Source of the DNA: Calycina herbarum | Taxonomy: Eukaryota; Ascomycota; Leotiomycetes; Helotiales; Pezizellaceae | DNA length: 64,000 nucleotides | Assembly (NCBI GenBank): GCA_001414485.1 | Contig: LLEY01000035.1 | Coordinates: 394,091-458,090, forward strand | Reading direction: 5' to 3' | Shown here: positions 20,690 to 30,342 of the stretch, piece by piece | Position numbering within the stretch: the first letter of the stretch is position 1 | Layout of the letters: every line of letters begins with the position of its first letter | The notes under the pieces: generated by a model | Told to the model about the DNA's origin: nothing | Database searches by the model: none | Seen by the model: the letters and a program-made list of their open reading frames with translations, nothing else | Position numbers and translations under genes: made by a program

Positions 20690-20761
20690 TAGCAATGCTC
20701 GGTTTCGATCCGAGGACCTCCGGGTTATGAGCCCGGCGCGCTTCCACTGCGCCACATTGCT
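20690..20761 (-). tRNA. tRNA-Met(CAT), initiator type
   Basis: Read on the minus strand, 20761 to 20690 folds as a 72-base tRNA. The acceptor stem AGCAATG pairs with CATTGCT, the first pair being A-T as in eukaryotic initiators. The anticodon arm is CCGGG-CTCATAA-CCCGG with anticodon CAT, and the three G-C pairs next to the loop are typical of initiators. The T loop reads GATCGAAA (A in place of the usual T54), another initiator mark. There is no intron. It closely resembles the Neurospora initiator tRNA in layout. Confidence 0.93.
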
Positions 20762-21330
20762 GGATGTATCTTCTGTTTGATGTCTTCCGTCATGTTATTT
20801 GGATTCATATATCTTACTTAGTAGAGAGAAAAACTGAATGAGAGAATTTTTAGTGGTTAAGCGAGTGAGTGGACCGGAGCTATTTGTGGATTGTGGATGG
20901 AATGAGTGGAATAGTGGGTCTTGTGTAAGTATAAGTGGATGGTCAAGGGTGATTGGAAAGAGGGCTGGTTGGTGGTGAGTCACAGTGTGTTGAACGTCAT
21001 GACAGTTGGGCAGAAACTGGACTGAAGTATAGATTATATTTTGTTACAGATATAATAACTTTTGCCAACAGTGATAAAACCCAATGCAACTCTCCAAAAA
21101 AGAGGAAGCGTACGTAGGACAAAGCACAAGGCAAAAAAGCAGAAGCAAAAAAAAAAAAAGCCATGACACACAAAAATCCCCATCCGAAAACATGAGTAAT
21201 TTATACACCCCATCAAACTAAAAACCCCTCTAAACGCCCAAACGATGCAAATTCCAAAAAACCCCCCATCCATCCCATCCCACTATTCCAAGAAAGCAAG
21301 CAAGAAAGCATAAAATAAGGAAAATATACA
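20762..21330. other. Intergenic, no gene seen
   Basis: Lies between the tRNA and the 3' end of the NIPA-type gene, and probably holds that gene's 3' UTR. A-rich runs occur on the plus strand near 21148-21160. Confidence 0.55.
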
Positions 21331-23495
21331 TCACGATCCACTGGGACCAGCCTCTTCATCCTCCCCCTCAGTTCTCTGCCTTTTCCCCCGTAAGAAGTCC
21401 CCCAAGGTGTTACTTAAACTCCTCGTCCTGGTGACTCTGGACCACTCTCCTTCTGTTCCCAAAGATTTACTAACGTGATCCGATGCATCCGCCGTTTTCG
21501 GCGGTGAAGTCCCCGATTCATCATAATAGCTACTGGCATTCGTGCCATGCGAAAGTCGCTGGGACCCAGATTTCGACCTCCGAATTCCTAGACGAGGTCG
21601 TTTTATTCGTGGTGATTCGACACCACGTCTTAATGTGTCCGCGACGACAACACTCAACCCACCAGAAAGCGGCGAGATGAATGGTCCCGGCATCATTCGC
21701 GCTATTGAATGCCTTGCAGCCGGTGTAACAGGTCGGTCCGCCTCGGGTGGTGCAGGAGATTGCTGTAAGTTGGGATGTGTGTGTAAGTTTCCATGTGAGG
21801 ATGATCTGTCTGCCGCTTGTGGCCTCAATAAGTCGCTTAATGATGTTTGTGCTTCCGTGGGTAGCACGGGAGAGGAAATCGTGTTTATGTAGCCCAGGTG
21901 TTTTGGGCCCACAAGGTCTTCGCTTGAGCCTTTCCAGGGATTCGTGAGAGCTGGTTGGTCGTTGTCTGAGGATGTTGGTACTCGAGACGATTGAGGGTAC
22001 GAGGAATTCGAAAACATCTTTGGAGTACGAGGCCTCGAAGAAGTGGAAGGCTCTGCAAAACTGACCCGAGATGATCTCCTTGTATCGGGTTCGTCATCAT
22101 AGGTGCCGTCTCCATATCGAGCAGGAGGTTTTGACCGTACTGAGCCAAAGTTGTTTTCCTTTAATGGAGGTGCAACCTCGGTACCGCTTGGGTCTTGATT
22201 CAAAAGCCCAATTCTTTCCCGTCCTTCTGCAGCATCGTCCTCAACTTCTTCTTCTTCGTCATCGTGGGAAGCCCGTCCACTGGTGATGAGGTATACACCA
22301 GAAAATGTCAAGAGACAGCCTCCAATGAATTTTCCCACGCTATCTCCAGTCGTTTTCTCAAAATCTCTGTAAAGAATGGCACTTCCAATGATGACCGAGA
22401 GGGTAAACATGACGAACTGTACAGGAATGACTTGCGTCGAGTCAAACCTTTGCAGGGCTTTGTTGACGTATCGGACTTGCATCACAGCTGTACCAACTAA
22501 GACAGCAATAAGGGCATATGTCACTGGAGTGGTAAATGCTCTCCAGAGGGTCGAGGAAAGCATTGATGCAACGCCTTTGGTTGATAAAGCCGTATATCCG
22601 CCTAGAAATGGTTAGAATAAAATCGACCATTGAACATGCACTACTCACCGAACAATCCTACGAGTCCGAGGTCGATCAAGGAAGTTTTGCTTCCATATTT
22701 CGGACTTGCCCACATCAACACCACAATTAAGGATATGGTAATGGCCATATAAATTTCAAATTCGAGATTTGTGATGGCACCCCATATTTCGTGAGGCCCA
22801 AATTTCTTCTCCTGTGTCTTTGCACTCAGCACAACTGTAACAGCCCCGGCCACGGCGACCACCACCCCCCAGAAATCCCGCAATCGAAATTGTTCTTTTA
22901 ACATAATTGGCGCTATCACGCAGTTGGAGATCAAAGCTACCACACCCAACGGAGAAACGATCGAGGCCGGGGCGAAGCCATATGCTAAGAAGTTGCCTGC
23001 TTCTCCAATTGTCATCAAAATAATGCCGCCCCACCAGTATGGCGATTTAAGATATGTTTGGACATCCGTAGTCTCGTGCTTGGAGCAGGATGAATCGTCG
23101 GAATTGGTGGAGAGGAATGATCTCCTCAATGGATCGTCCTCCTCGCCATCCACTTGCTCGTGATCGTGATCGGGGCCATGCCCATTTGTGCCCGCTGTTC
23201 CATAACCGCTCTGGATTCCTTTGGCAATGGCTTTCGCCCTTTCTTTCCGCCGTGCCTTCTCTTCATGTAGCCGAATATGCGCATATCGTTGGATGTTGAG
23301 GGCGAAGGATATGAGGATGTTTCCGATTATTGCCGTGACAATGCCAATCAATGACGACCAACGCTGCAGTTGAGTTCCCCCATCTTCGACAGAGAATATG
23401 CTGCTGGGTCCAAGGGAAGGAGAAACTGAAGAGGAAATCGAAGCGCTGAGATTGGGAATCGTGGCAGCGTCGACTGCAGGGGCGGATAGATACAT
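21331..23495 (-). CDS. NIPA-type magnesium transporter (DUF803), 2 exons, 705 aa
   Basis: Exons: 22649-23495 and 21331-22601, with a 47-base intron (GTGAGT...TTTCTAG). The membrane core has about nine hydrophobic segments split by a charged loop. The first is SLIGIVTAIIGNILISFALN; after the intron come YALIAVLVGTAVMQVRYVNK, FVMFTLSVIIGSAILYRDF and FIGGCLLTFSGVYLI. The family signature is clear: GIILMTIGEAGNFLAYGFAP, then SPLGVVALISNCVIAPIMLKE. In animals and plants NIPA proteins carry Mg2+ across plasma or endosomal membranes. Here the loop after the first segment is long and charged, and the C-terminal tail (about 290 residues) is Ser/Pro-rich and probably cytosolic and regulatory, as in fungal members. 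It is divergent from the WDR70-like gene. Confidence 0.92.
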
Positions 23496-23869
23496 GACAA
23501 TCGGGAGGTTGTAGGTCGTAGACTTTCTTCGAGTTTCACCCCCTCATAGCCCCCCCAGAACGAACTCCGCGAGAAGTGTGTTGATGGGAGATTCCGACAT
23601 AAGCTTGAGGATGTTTGAGTAAGAGAATTGGCAGAGGACCGTAATCGAGCTGTGGTTTGGTATGTCGGGATTTCGGGTAGTTGGTATAGTGAAGGTCGCT
23701 GGAAGAAAGTGGATGTTGATTGTGAATCTTTTGCGGCTGCACCACATCGTCATTCGGCAGAACCCAAGACCCCGAACCACCCAGGCTCGCCTAGAGCGGT
23801 ACCCTGAATACTCCCTGAATACTTTCGGGTCATCATTAAACATCATATCAACTTGCGACGCGACCAAGG
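23496..23869. promoter_or_regulatory. Divergent promoter, NIPA-type and WDR70-like genes
   Basis: These 374 bases separate two start codons facing apart and must carry both promoters. No specific element is assigned; ORFs here are shadows. Confidence 0.5.
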
Positions 23870-25690
23870 ATGAGCGACGACGAGGATTTCGAGGTCGACA
23901 CGCCCGAATTGGCAGCGGATGACCCTATGAGGGCATTCCTGCCGCAGTCTTTTGGCAAAAAGACCAAGGAGGCAGATGTTGCGGCGCAAATTGGGCGGAC
24001 GAAGAGAGCTATCGATAAAGCTCCAATTCCAGCCTCAGCGCCAGCGATTAATGCAGAGGAAGGGGAAGCAGGAATTGAGAATCGGGTACAACAAGAGCCA
24101 GAATCGAGAGAAGACGGATCCGACAACGACAACGACGACGACGACGACGACGATGACTCCGACGATTCTGAAGACGACGAATTCCCCGTCTCCCACGAAC
24201 TGGTCCTGAAAACCCACGATCGCGCAGTCACCACCACTACCCTCGATCCTTCAGGCTCACGATTGATCAGTGGCTCGATAGACTGTACCCTCAAACTGCA
24301 CGACTTTGCGTCCATAACACCGACGACCTTGCGAGCATTCAAAAGCGTGGACCCAAGTGCCGCGAAACCGTCGACCAATTCCGAAACGCATCCCATCAAT
24401 CATGTCGAATTCAATCCTCTGTCAGGCGGGTCATTCCTCTGCGTATCGGCACACCCACAAGCAAAAATAATGAGCAGAGACGGCGAAGTGCTGGCGGAAT
24501 TCCAAAAGGGAGACATGTATTTGAGGGATATGAACAACACCAAAGGGCATGTCTCGGAAGTAACCACTGGCACATGGAACCCGGTCAACAGAGATATTTG
24601 CGTCACGGCTGGGACAGATAGTACATTACGAATCTGGGATGTTAATTTCCGGAGAAGTCAAAAGGAAGTGATAGTTCACAAGTCAAGAGCAGCTGGCTCA
24701 GCAGGAAGAACAAGGATGACTGCTGTCGTCTGGGGAAGTCCTTTACAAGGCGGCAATAATATTCTTGTCGCAACGGCGCTGGATGGAAGTCTTGTCATGT
24801 GGAGTGGTGATGGGCCTTTTGCGAGACCAACAGCAGAAATCAGAGAAGCTCATACACCAAATACTTGGACTGGGGGTGTTGACATTAGTCCTGATGGTCG
24901 AATGGTTATTACTAGGGGCGGAGACAACCTTATCAAGCTCTGGGACACGCGAAAATTCAAAGCACCTGTGGTTACTGTTTCTCATCCTTCGACATCGGAT
25001 CACTACTCCATGACAAATATCAAATATTCTCCAAATGGATCCAGCATTCTGACTGGATCGGCATCTGGTCACCTTCACATATTGAATCCTGGAAATTTAA
25101 AGCCAGAGCTGGTCACACCAGTAACTCCAGGATCCCCGTTAATTACAGTTCAATGGCATCCAAAGCTCAATCAAATAGTAACAGGATCTGCAAATTCCGA
25201 AGTTCACGTTCTTTACAACCCAAATACCTCCTCTCGTGGGGCAGTCGATGTAATGTCCCGCGCTCCAAAGAAGCGACATGTGGACGACGACCCCAACTTT
25301 ACCACCGACCAATCTACCGGTATCTCTGGGGACAGCATCGTCACCCCGGGCGGTGTTCTAACCAACACCAATACCAATTCCTATGCTGCTCGGCATCCTA
25401 CAGTTGGACTCACAGTTTCGGGTAGATCTCGTGATCCTCGCAGACCGCAGATCCCAATGGTTACGCCTTTCATGAAATCCAAACCTGATGAGCAGTTTAT
25501 TAATGAGAGTATTCCACTAAGTAGCATGCGAGATGAAGATCCCCGCGAAGCTTTGCTGAAATATGCAGAGCTTGCGAAGAGCGATCCGATGTTTACGAAT
25601 GCTTGGAAAGAGACACAACCTGTTACTCAGTATCAGGAGGCGAGCGATGATGAGGATGATGGGCCGGATAAAAAGAAGGTTAAACGATAA
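23870..25690 (+). CDS. WDR70: WD40-repeat protein, WDR70 / gastrulation-defective 1 homologue
   Basis: 606 aa, no intron. The N-terminus is acidic (MSDDEDFEVDTPEL), then a conserved segment FLPQSFGKKTK and a Asp-rich tract (residues about 85-105). WD40 repeats run from about residue 105 to 440, for example SRLISGSIDCTLKLHDF, DICVTAGTDSTLRIWDV, RMVITRGGDNLIKLWDT and QIVTGSANSEVHVLYN. The last 165 residues hold the family's C-terminal part (HPTVGLTVSGRSRDPRRPQI; DPREALLKYAELAKSDPMF) and a basic end, KKKVKR, likely a nuclear signal. WDR70 in yeast and animals works in the nucleus with the CRL4-DDB1 ubiquitin ligase in DNA-break repair; that role is transferred from the family. The length fits fungal orthologues. 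Confidence 0.92.
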   Translation: MSDDEDFEVDTPELAADDPMRAFLPQSFGKKTKEADVAAQIGRTKRAIDKAPIPASAPAINAEEGEAGIENRVQQEPESREDGSDNDNDDDDDDDDSDDSEDDEFPVSHELVLKTHDRAVTTTTLDPSGSRLISGSIDCTLKLHDFASITPTTLRAFKSVDPSAAKPSTNSETHPINHVEFNPLSGGSFLCVSAHPQAKIMSRDGEVLAEFQKGDMYLRDMNNTKGHVSEVTTGTWNPVNRDICVTAGTDSTLRIWDVNFRRSQKEVIVHKSRAAGSAGRTRMTAVVWGSPLQGGNNILVATALDGSLVMWSGDGPFARPTAEIREAHTPNTWTGGVDISPDGRMVITRGGDNLIKLWDTRKFKAPVVTVSHPSTSDHYSMTNIKYSPNGSSILTGSASGHLHILNPGNLKPELVTPVTPGSPLITVQWHPKLNQIVTGSANSEVHVLYNPNTSSRGAVDVMSRAPKKRHVDDDPNFTTDQSTGISGDSIVTPGGVLTNTNTNSYAARHPTVGLTVSGRSRDPRRPQIPMVTPFMKSKPDEQFINESIPLSSMRDEDPREALLKYAELAKSDPMFTNAWKETQPVTQYQEASDDEDDGPDKKKVKR

Positions 25691-27092
25691 ATTGCATTTT
25701 ATGTTTTTGATAGATACCCGGCGTTGGGAAACGGAAAATATAGTGGAATGGAGTTTAGGTTGATAGGAATTCTCTCAGAGCGTGAAGCTGTGAATTCGAA
25801 ATTGGAAAAGTTTGTTTATTATACTATGCTGAGATGATCATCCCGTTGCTCGGGTGCTTGCTTTCCTCTCCACTTTATTCATCCCACCCAATTATTCTTC
25901 CCTTCGACCATTCATTAGCATTCATCCTTCTCAATCAGAATTCCCCATGAGGTTGCTTTCGGTGGACCACCTTGTGACATCTCACAAGCACTTAGTCAGT
26001 GAGCCAATTGACCTCGTACCTGGTATGTCTGGCATCGAGAAACGAGACCCGTGAGTTTAGATTTCCTGGAGGTTATTGAGCACGAAGCCATGAATTTGAA
26101 ACTGGAGAAGTGTATGACTATTTCGACCGTCAATAAGAATCCATTTCCCGTGAGGTGCCCTCAGTCCCTTCCATGGGCCATCTAGTGCTCCAAATTGTGA
26201 CATCCCGATCGTAGAAGCCGCTTGGTAAGAGGGAGGCATTGAGCAAGAGCTGCAGTGGCCTGGTATTGCTCATTGGGCATCAACAAGGCCCAGCACGCCA
26301 ACAGAAGGAAAATCTTCAGAACCTTCGCTTTGCCTCCACAACCTCTGCTCCCAGCTTTTCCGCCACCTCCCATTTCAGAAGTAACTATCTATCTGGTGGA
26401 CCCTTCCCTTTGAGCCGCTCCTACCTTTTCTGCACTAGGTAGACAGCGACGAACCTGGAGGGAAGTCTTCCCGGCGTGCGTCAACAAGGGAAGGAACGAC
26501 TTGGTCCCAAGTCTCGTCGACCACGCAGGCGACCACGCTCTCAAGGTCGCTCCTTCCCTTCAACCCCCCCACAACACCAACGAAGCATTCTAGCCGTAAG
26601 CGCGTGCACCTGTCCCTGGTTCTCGCAAGAAAGGAAGGAACGACCACCCCTTGACGCGAAAGCCCAACGCTAAGGAAATCTTTAAAACCTCCGCCCTCCT
26701 CTAACTTTCTCTTCCTTTTCTTCTCTTCTCTTCAACAACACATTTTCTCCCCGCGTCGACAACCCAATCTCCATCACCCTGAACCCGGGCAAGGCGCTCA
26801 CCATCACTCATCCCCCTGACGGTTGAAGCATCGATAAGACTGTTTCAATAGCACGAACACCACGTTGAGAAGTAACAGTCTCTTTCTCGTTGGTACATTC
26901 TTCTTATCATTGGCACTGTGGCGAATGGTTGTAGGTTCAGCTTCAAGGGGTGATGGCGTTGGGTGGAGACTCCTTCTATGACACTCTCCTTCTGGTTCTT
27001 TTTGGAGGTTTAGTGGTTTGTTTAGAGGACTCCAGGAAGAGGCAAGTGACTCCTGCAATGTCTTGCGATCCCATCTACTGACATTCTGGCAG
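25691..27092. other. Intergenic region with inverted repeat and CT-rich tract
   Basis: There is no convincing gene. It includes the inverted repeat at 26486-26560, another copy of the same core at 26633-26645, and a CT-rich stretch at about 26695-26760 of the kind seen before fungal transcription starts. Confidence 0.5.
26486..26560. repeat. Imperfect inverted repeat, 15-bp arms
   Basis: The left arm at 26486-26500 (AAGGGAAGGAACGAC) and the right arm at 26546-26560 (GTCGCTCCTTCCCTT) are reverse complements with one mismatch. It has the same core as the inverted repeat at 18144-18207. Confidence 0.75.
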
Positions 27093-27597
27093 ATGCGTAT
27101 CGGGTTTTCGCCATTCGAGAAGTCGAACGAGGGGGCCATCATCCAGCGATATGGAGAGGTCGAAGAAGCCATCAGCCAGCAATTGGAGAGAGCCGCAAGA
27201 CGCTGTCGGAGGTAAGTGTTCACGATGAACTCCTTGACTTACACCCATCCTCAGCAAACTCTTGACACCCCTCAACATCTCGCGACACCTCACCTCGACA
27301 CTCAACAGATTGCTCCATCTGTTGGAGTGTTGTGGTAGGATGAACTTTCCCGTCTACCACTCCAGTCGCAATTCATCCCATCGACTCTGTGATGAATTGC
27401 GGCTGGCTTGCTTTGTTGTTTCGTTGCCATCGCTGCCTTTGCTTTCAATCGCAATTGTCTTTATGAATGATTCATCCTTCTCATCTCAGCTCAGATCGTT
27501 CAGCTTTGTTGCACATCGCGATTTCGTCACACGTTTTCCCCATGTTTTTCTCGTGAGGTTTAAATTTCAAAGTGGCCAATTGGTGGTGTGCCTTTGA
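27093..27597 (+). CDS. Possible small spliced gene, incomplete model
   Basis: A likely 43-base intron (27212-27254, GTAAGT...CATCCTCAG) joins two stretches in frame. The exons read RIGFSPFEKSNEGAIIQRYG and, across the splice, ARRCRSKLLTPLNISRHL, which is helical and plausible as protein. A second splice acceptor-like site, ACTGACATTCTGGCAG, ends right before the Met at 27093, so a 5' exon probably lies upstream, behind the CT-rich tract at 26695-26760, but I could not find it. The last 60 codons look less protein-like. The family is not recognised. Confidence 0.3.
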
Positions 27598-28326
27598 TGG
27601 GCGGGCACGTGAACACGTGGTTGTCGCGTGGTTAGTGGAGGTTTTGGTGGTGGCGGAGTTTTGAAGGGCGGGAAGTGGGGTATGTGGGGATTTGAGAATG
27701 CAAGTTATTTAAATCCCCTCACTTTTCATGAGGAGGTTTGATCTCATGAGAAGCCCCACGGGTTGTGTTGAAGTCCATTGGTAGCGGTGCGTAGTGGTGG
27801 TGCGTATGGTTGTGGCACCACAGAGTTTAGCGAGTCTGCCTTTTTGATCAATACCTTTTTGCATGCCTGTGGTGTCAACACCAGACTCCGGCATCGATCG
27901 AGTGAGCCTGTAAACAATATCGGTAAAGATAATAACAATAATATCGATAGTTATCGATATGTCGTGTAATTCTGAAATTGTATTCGTACGGGACGATTGA
28001 TATCATGGGGTCACTGATGAATATCGGGGTCAATATACATCGATGCATGTCGCATAGCTACCCACGTCAGATGACCTCCTGCTTTTAGTCCCACACACTC
28101 AGCATGCTTTGAAAACGGGAATAAACTATCCACTTCCCTGCTCACTCATTTTGTGTTGTTGAATCCATATTGTTCGGAAAAGAACTATTTTCTATTGTAC
28201 GATATAACCCTGCGTGCAGCAGGCGTGTATCTGTCTCTTCCTCCTCCAAAGTTGCAGTAACATATTGAGTTCATTGCGAATGGAACAAGCCATATCGATC
28301 CGCCTCCTCGCTTTTTCCACTGGTTT
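27598..28326. other. Intergenic, no gene seen
   Basis: Only short ORFs. Contains a stretch of ATCGATA-type palindromic sequence near 27918-27960. Confidence 0.5.
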
Positions 28327-30342
28327 CTATGATGAAGTCGATTTCGCCCCTGTAAAGTTCTTTCTGCCCACCTTTCTTGGCTTCGAGTTCTTCTCTTTCT
28401 CTAATTCAACATGGCTTTCTACTTCATTGGCTCTGGCTCTGTGATACTCGTCACTCAAAATTTCATATAACATTCTTCCTTCGTTTGTCTCCATCACATA
28501 TTCATCGAAGTCAAAATCGTCATCTCCACCTCTTGCGGACATGATTTGACCAAATGCTCTGTCAAATCTGCTCATATCATAGCAAACCACGGCATCGCTT
28601 GCGATAGCTTTCATTGTTGTATTCCAGCTGATCACCTCAGCGAGCTCTAGGGAACACTTTTCAACAACATATTTGTGGTCGAGTTTATACCGTTGCTTGA
28701 AATAGGCCGAGTCGGTTCTTGGAGGAATTGGTAGATCCGATTCATAAAGTAGAGCATCGGCAGCTGCGTTTCCCTACATCAAAGATTTATTAGTATGAAA
28801 TCTTTATACCACAGATTTCTCAAAAAGGATTCTTACAGTATGAGCAGCAGTATTGCCAGTCTCCTTTAACCGAGGATCCTGTTCTGCCCAAAATTTGCTC
28901 TTCTCCATATGTCGATTTCGAAGGTGTCCCCCGGAAACGACCAATGGCTTGAATTTTTCGTATTTGCTTTTCTCCTTGCCAAGTTCCGCCTCGTGTTCTC
29001 GGGTCATGTTTTCAATAAGGGATTTATAGTTAGCCAACTCCGTCTTCTGTGTGCGAACGGTTTGCTGAATTTTTGTGATTTCTCCGCCTTGTCTCTTTAT
29101 CTTTTGCTTACAGTCCTCCATCTCCGCTTCCTTTTTGTTGAGTTCTTCACTGTGACAGTCTTTTTGGGCTTCCTTTTTCCTGAGTTCTTCGATGTGACAG
29201 TCTATTTCAACTTCCTTCTTGCTGAGCTCTTTCCTGTGACAGTCGTTTTCAGCCTCCTTCTGGTGTGTTACAAGTTGATGTTTTTCTACGAGAGTGTCGC
29301 ATCTTTTTTGAAGACCTGCTACTGTTACTTCGAGACCAACCTTCTCGACTTGTAATTGCTTTTTCATTTGTGCGGCACTGATTTCATACTGTTCCTTGAG
29401 AAGCACCAGCCCTTCGGAGGGACCATCGGCTCTCGACCACGAGTTCATGATTTGTTCTTGAGATGCTTCCATCTCCTTGATGGTGTCTTCTAGTTCGGAA
29501 AACCGATTGTTTTGCGCTTCAATTATTGCCCTGTGGAAAGTTTGTTCAAGGCGTAATTGATCGCGCTCGGACTTTACAGCTTCGAGGGTTTCACCACCTG
29601 GCTTAACGAGACTCTGAAGACCATCGTCTATTTCTTCAGGTCGAGAGAAATTTGCCTCTAGCATTGCCTGCCTGTGTCTCGTAGTACACAATCTGTGATT
29701 GAGTTTAGAAATCTTGATATCTTTGGCAATAATGAGCGCTTTTTGTTGCCATAAACTGAGAGAACTATGCTCTGTCGATTGCTCGTCTTGCACGTTCTCT
29801 TCTGGTCGTCCTTTCGCGTCGGCATTCGCAGATCCAACTGGTGTATTTCCTTCCGCAGTCAGTACCAGCCACATGGGACCAGTTGGCTGCTTATCCAAAT
29901 CGACAACTCGGATGTTTGGTAGCTTGCTGATTGTTGCATTCGTTCGGCTATTGCTTCTCTCTCCCTCATTCCTCTTCTGCTCCCTCTCACTCACGACTCT
30001 GAGTTGCTCATTCGTGGCCTTGAGTTGCTCATTCGTGGCCTTGAGTTGCTCATTCGTGGCTTTGGCTTGCTCTCCGAGAAGCTTGATCAGCTCTACAAGG
30101 CACTTCTGCCTCTCCTTAGATCCCTGTATAAGTTCGTGGTTTAATCGCGAAAGGCGCTTGACTTCCTCGTGCAGGTCGAATAGATGGCCGACTCCGCGGT
30201 GCAGCTTCGCGTATTGCGCGCTGTACTCGCAAACGATGTCCTGGTACTGTAGAATAAGCCCTTGGCAGGTGCGGACCAACTCCCTTTGTTCTGTGGGTGA
30301 TTTCAATTTGAATAGCCTTAGTTCTTCGCGTTGGAGAGGCAT
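28327..30342 (-). CDS. Coiled-coil protein with novel C-terminal domain, copy 1 (650 aa)
   Basis: Exons: 28837-30342 (1506 bases) and 28327-28773, with a 63-base intron in phase 0. The N-terminus is a helical, non-repeated part, then ATNEQLK is repeated in tandem from a 21-base DNA repeat (30001-30066). A long coiled coil follows, including four copies of a 14-residue unit of the type KEAxxDCHxEELxK (about 29113-29260). The last 200 residues are different: PLVVSGGHLRNRHMEK, then LKETGNTAAHT, the splice, then GNAAADALLYE, YFKQRYKLDHKYVVEK and an acidic, then basic tail. The same domain ends the genes at 34312 and 42991, and copy 2 has the intron at exactly the same place. I know no named domain like it. 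The function is unknown; long coiled coils usually serve as scaffolds or filaments. Confidence 0.8.

Noticed and set aside
29997..30070. CRISPR-like direct repeats
   Set aside because: The 21-base units are contiguous coding repeats (ATNEQLK), with no spacers; the organism is a eukaryote.
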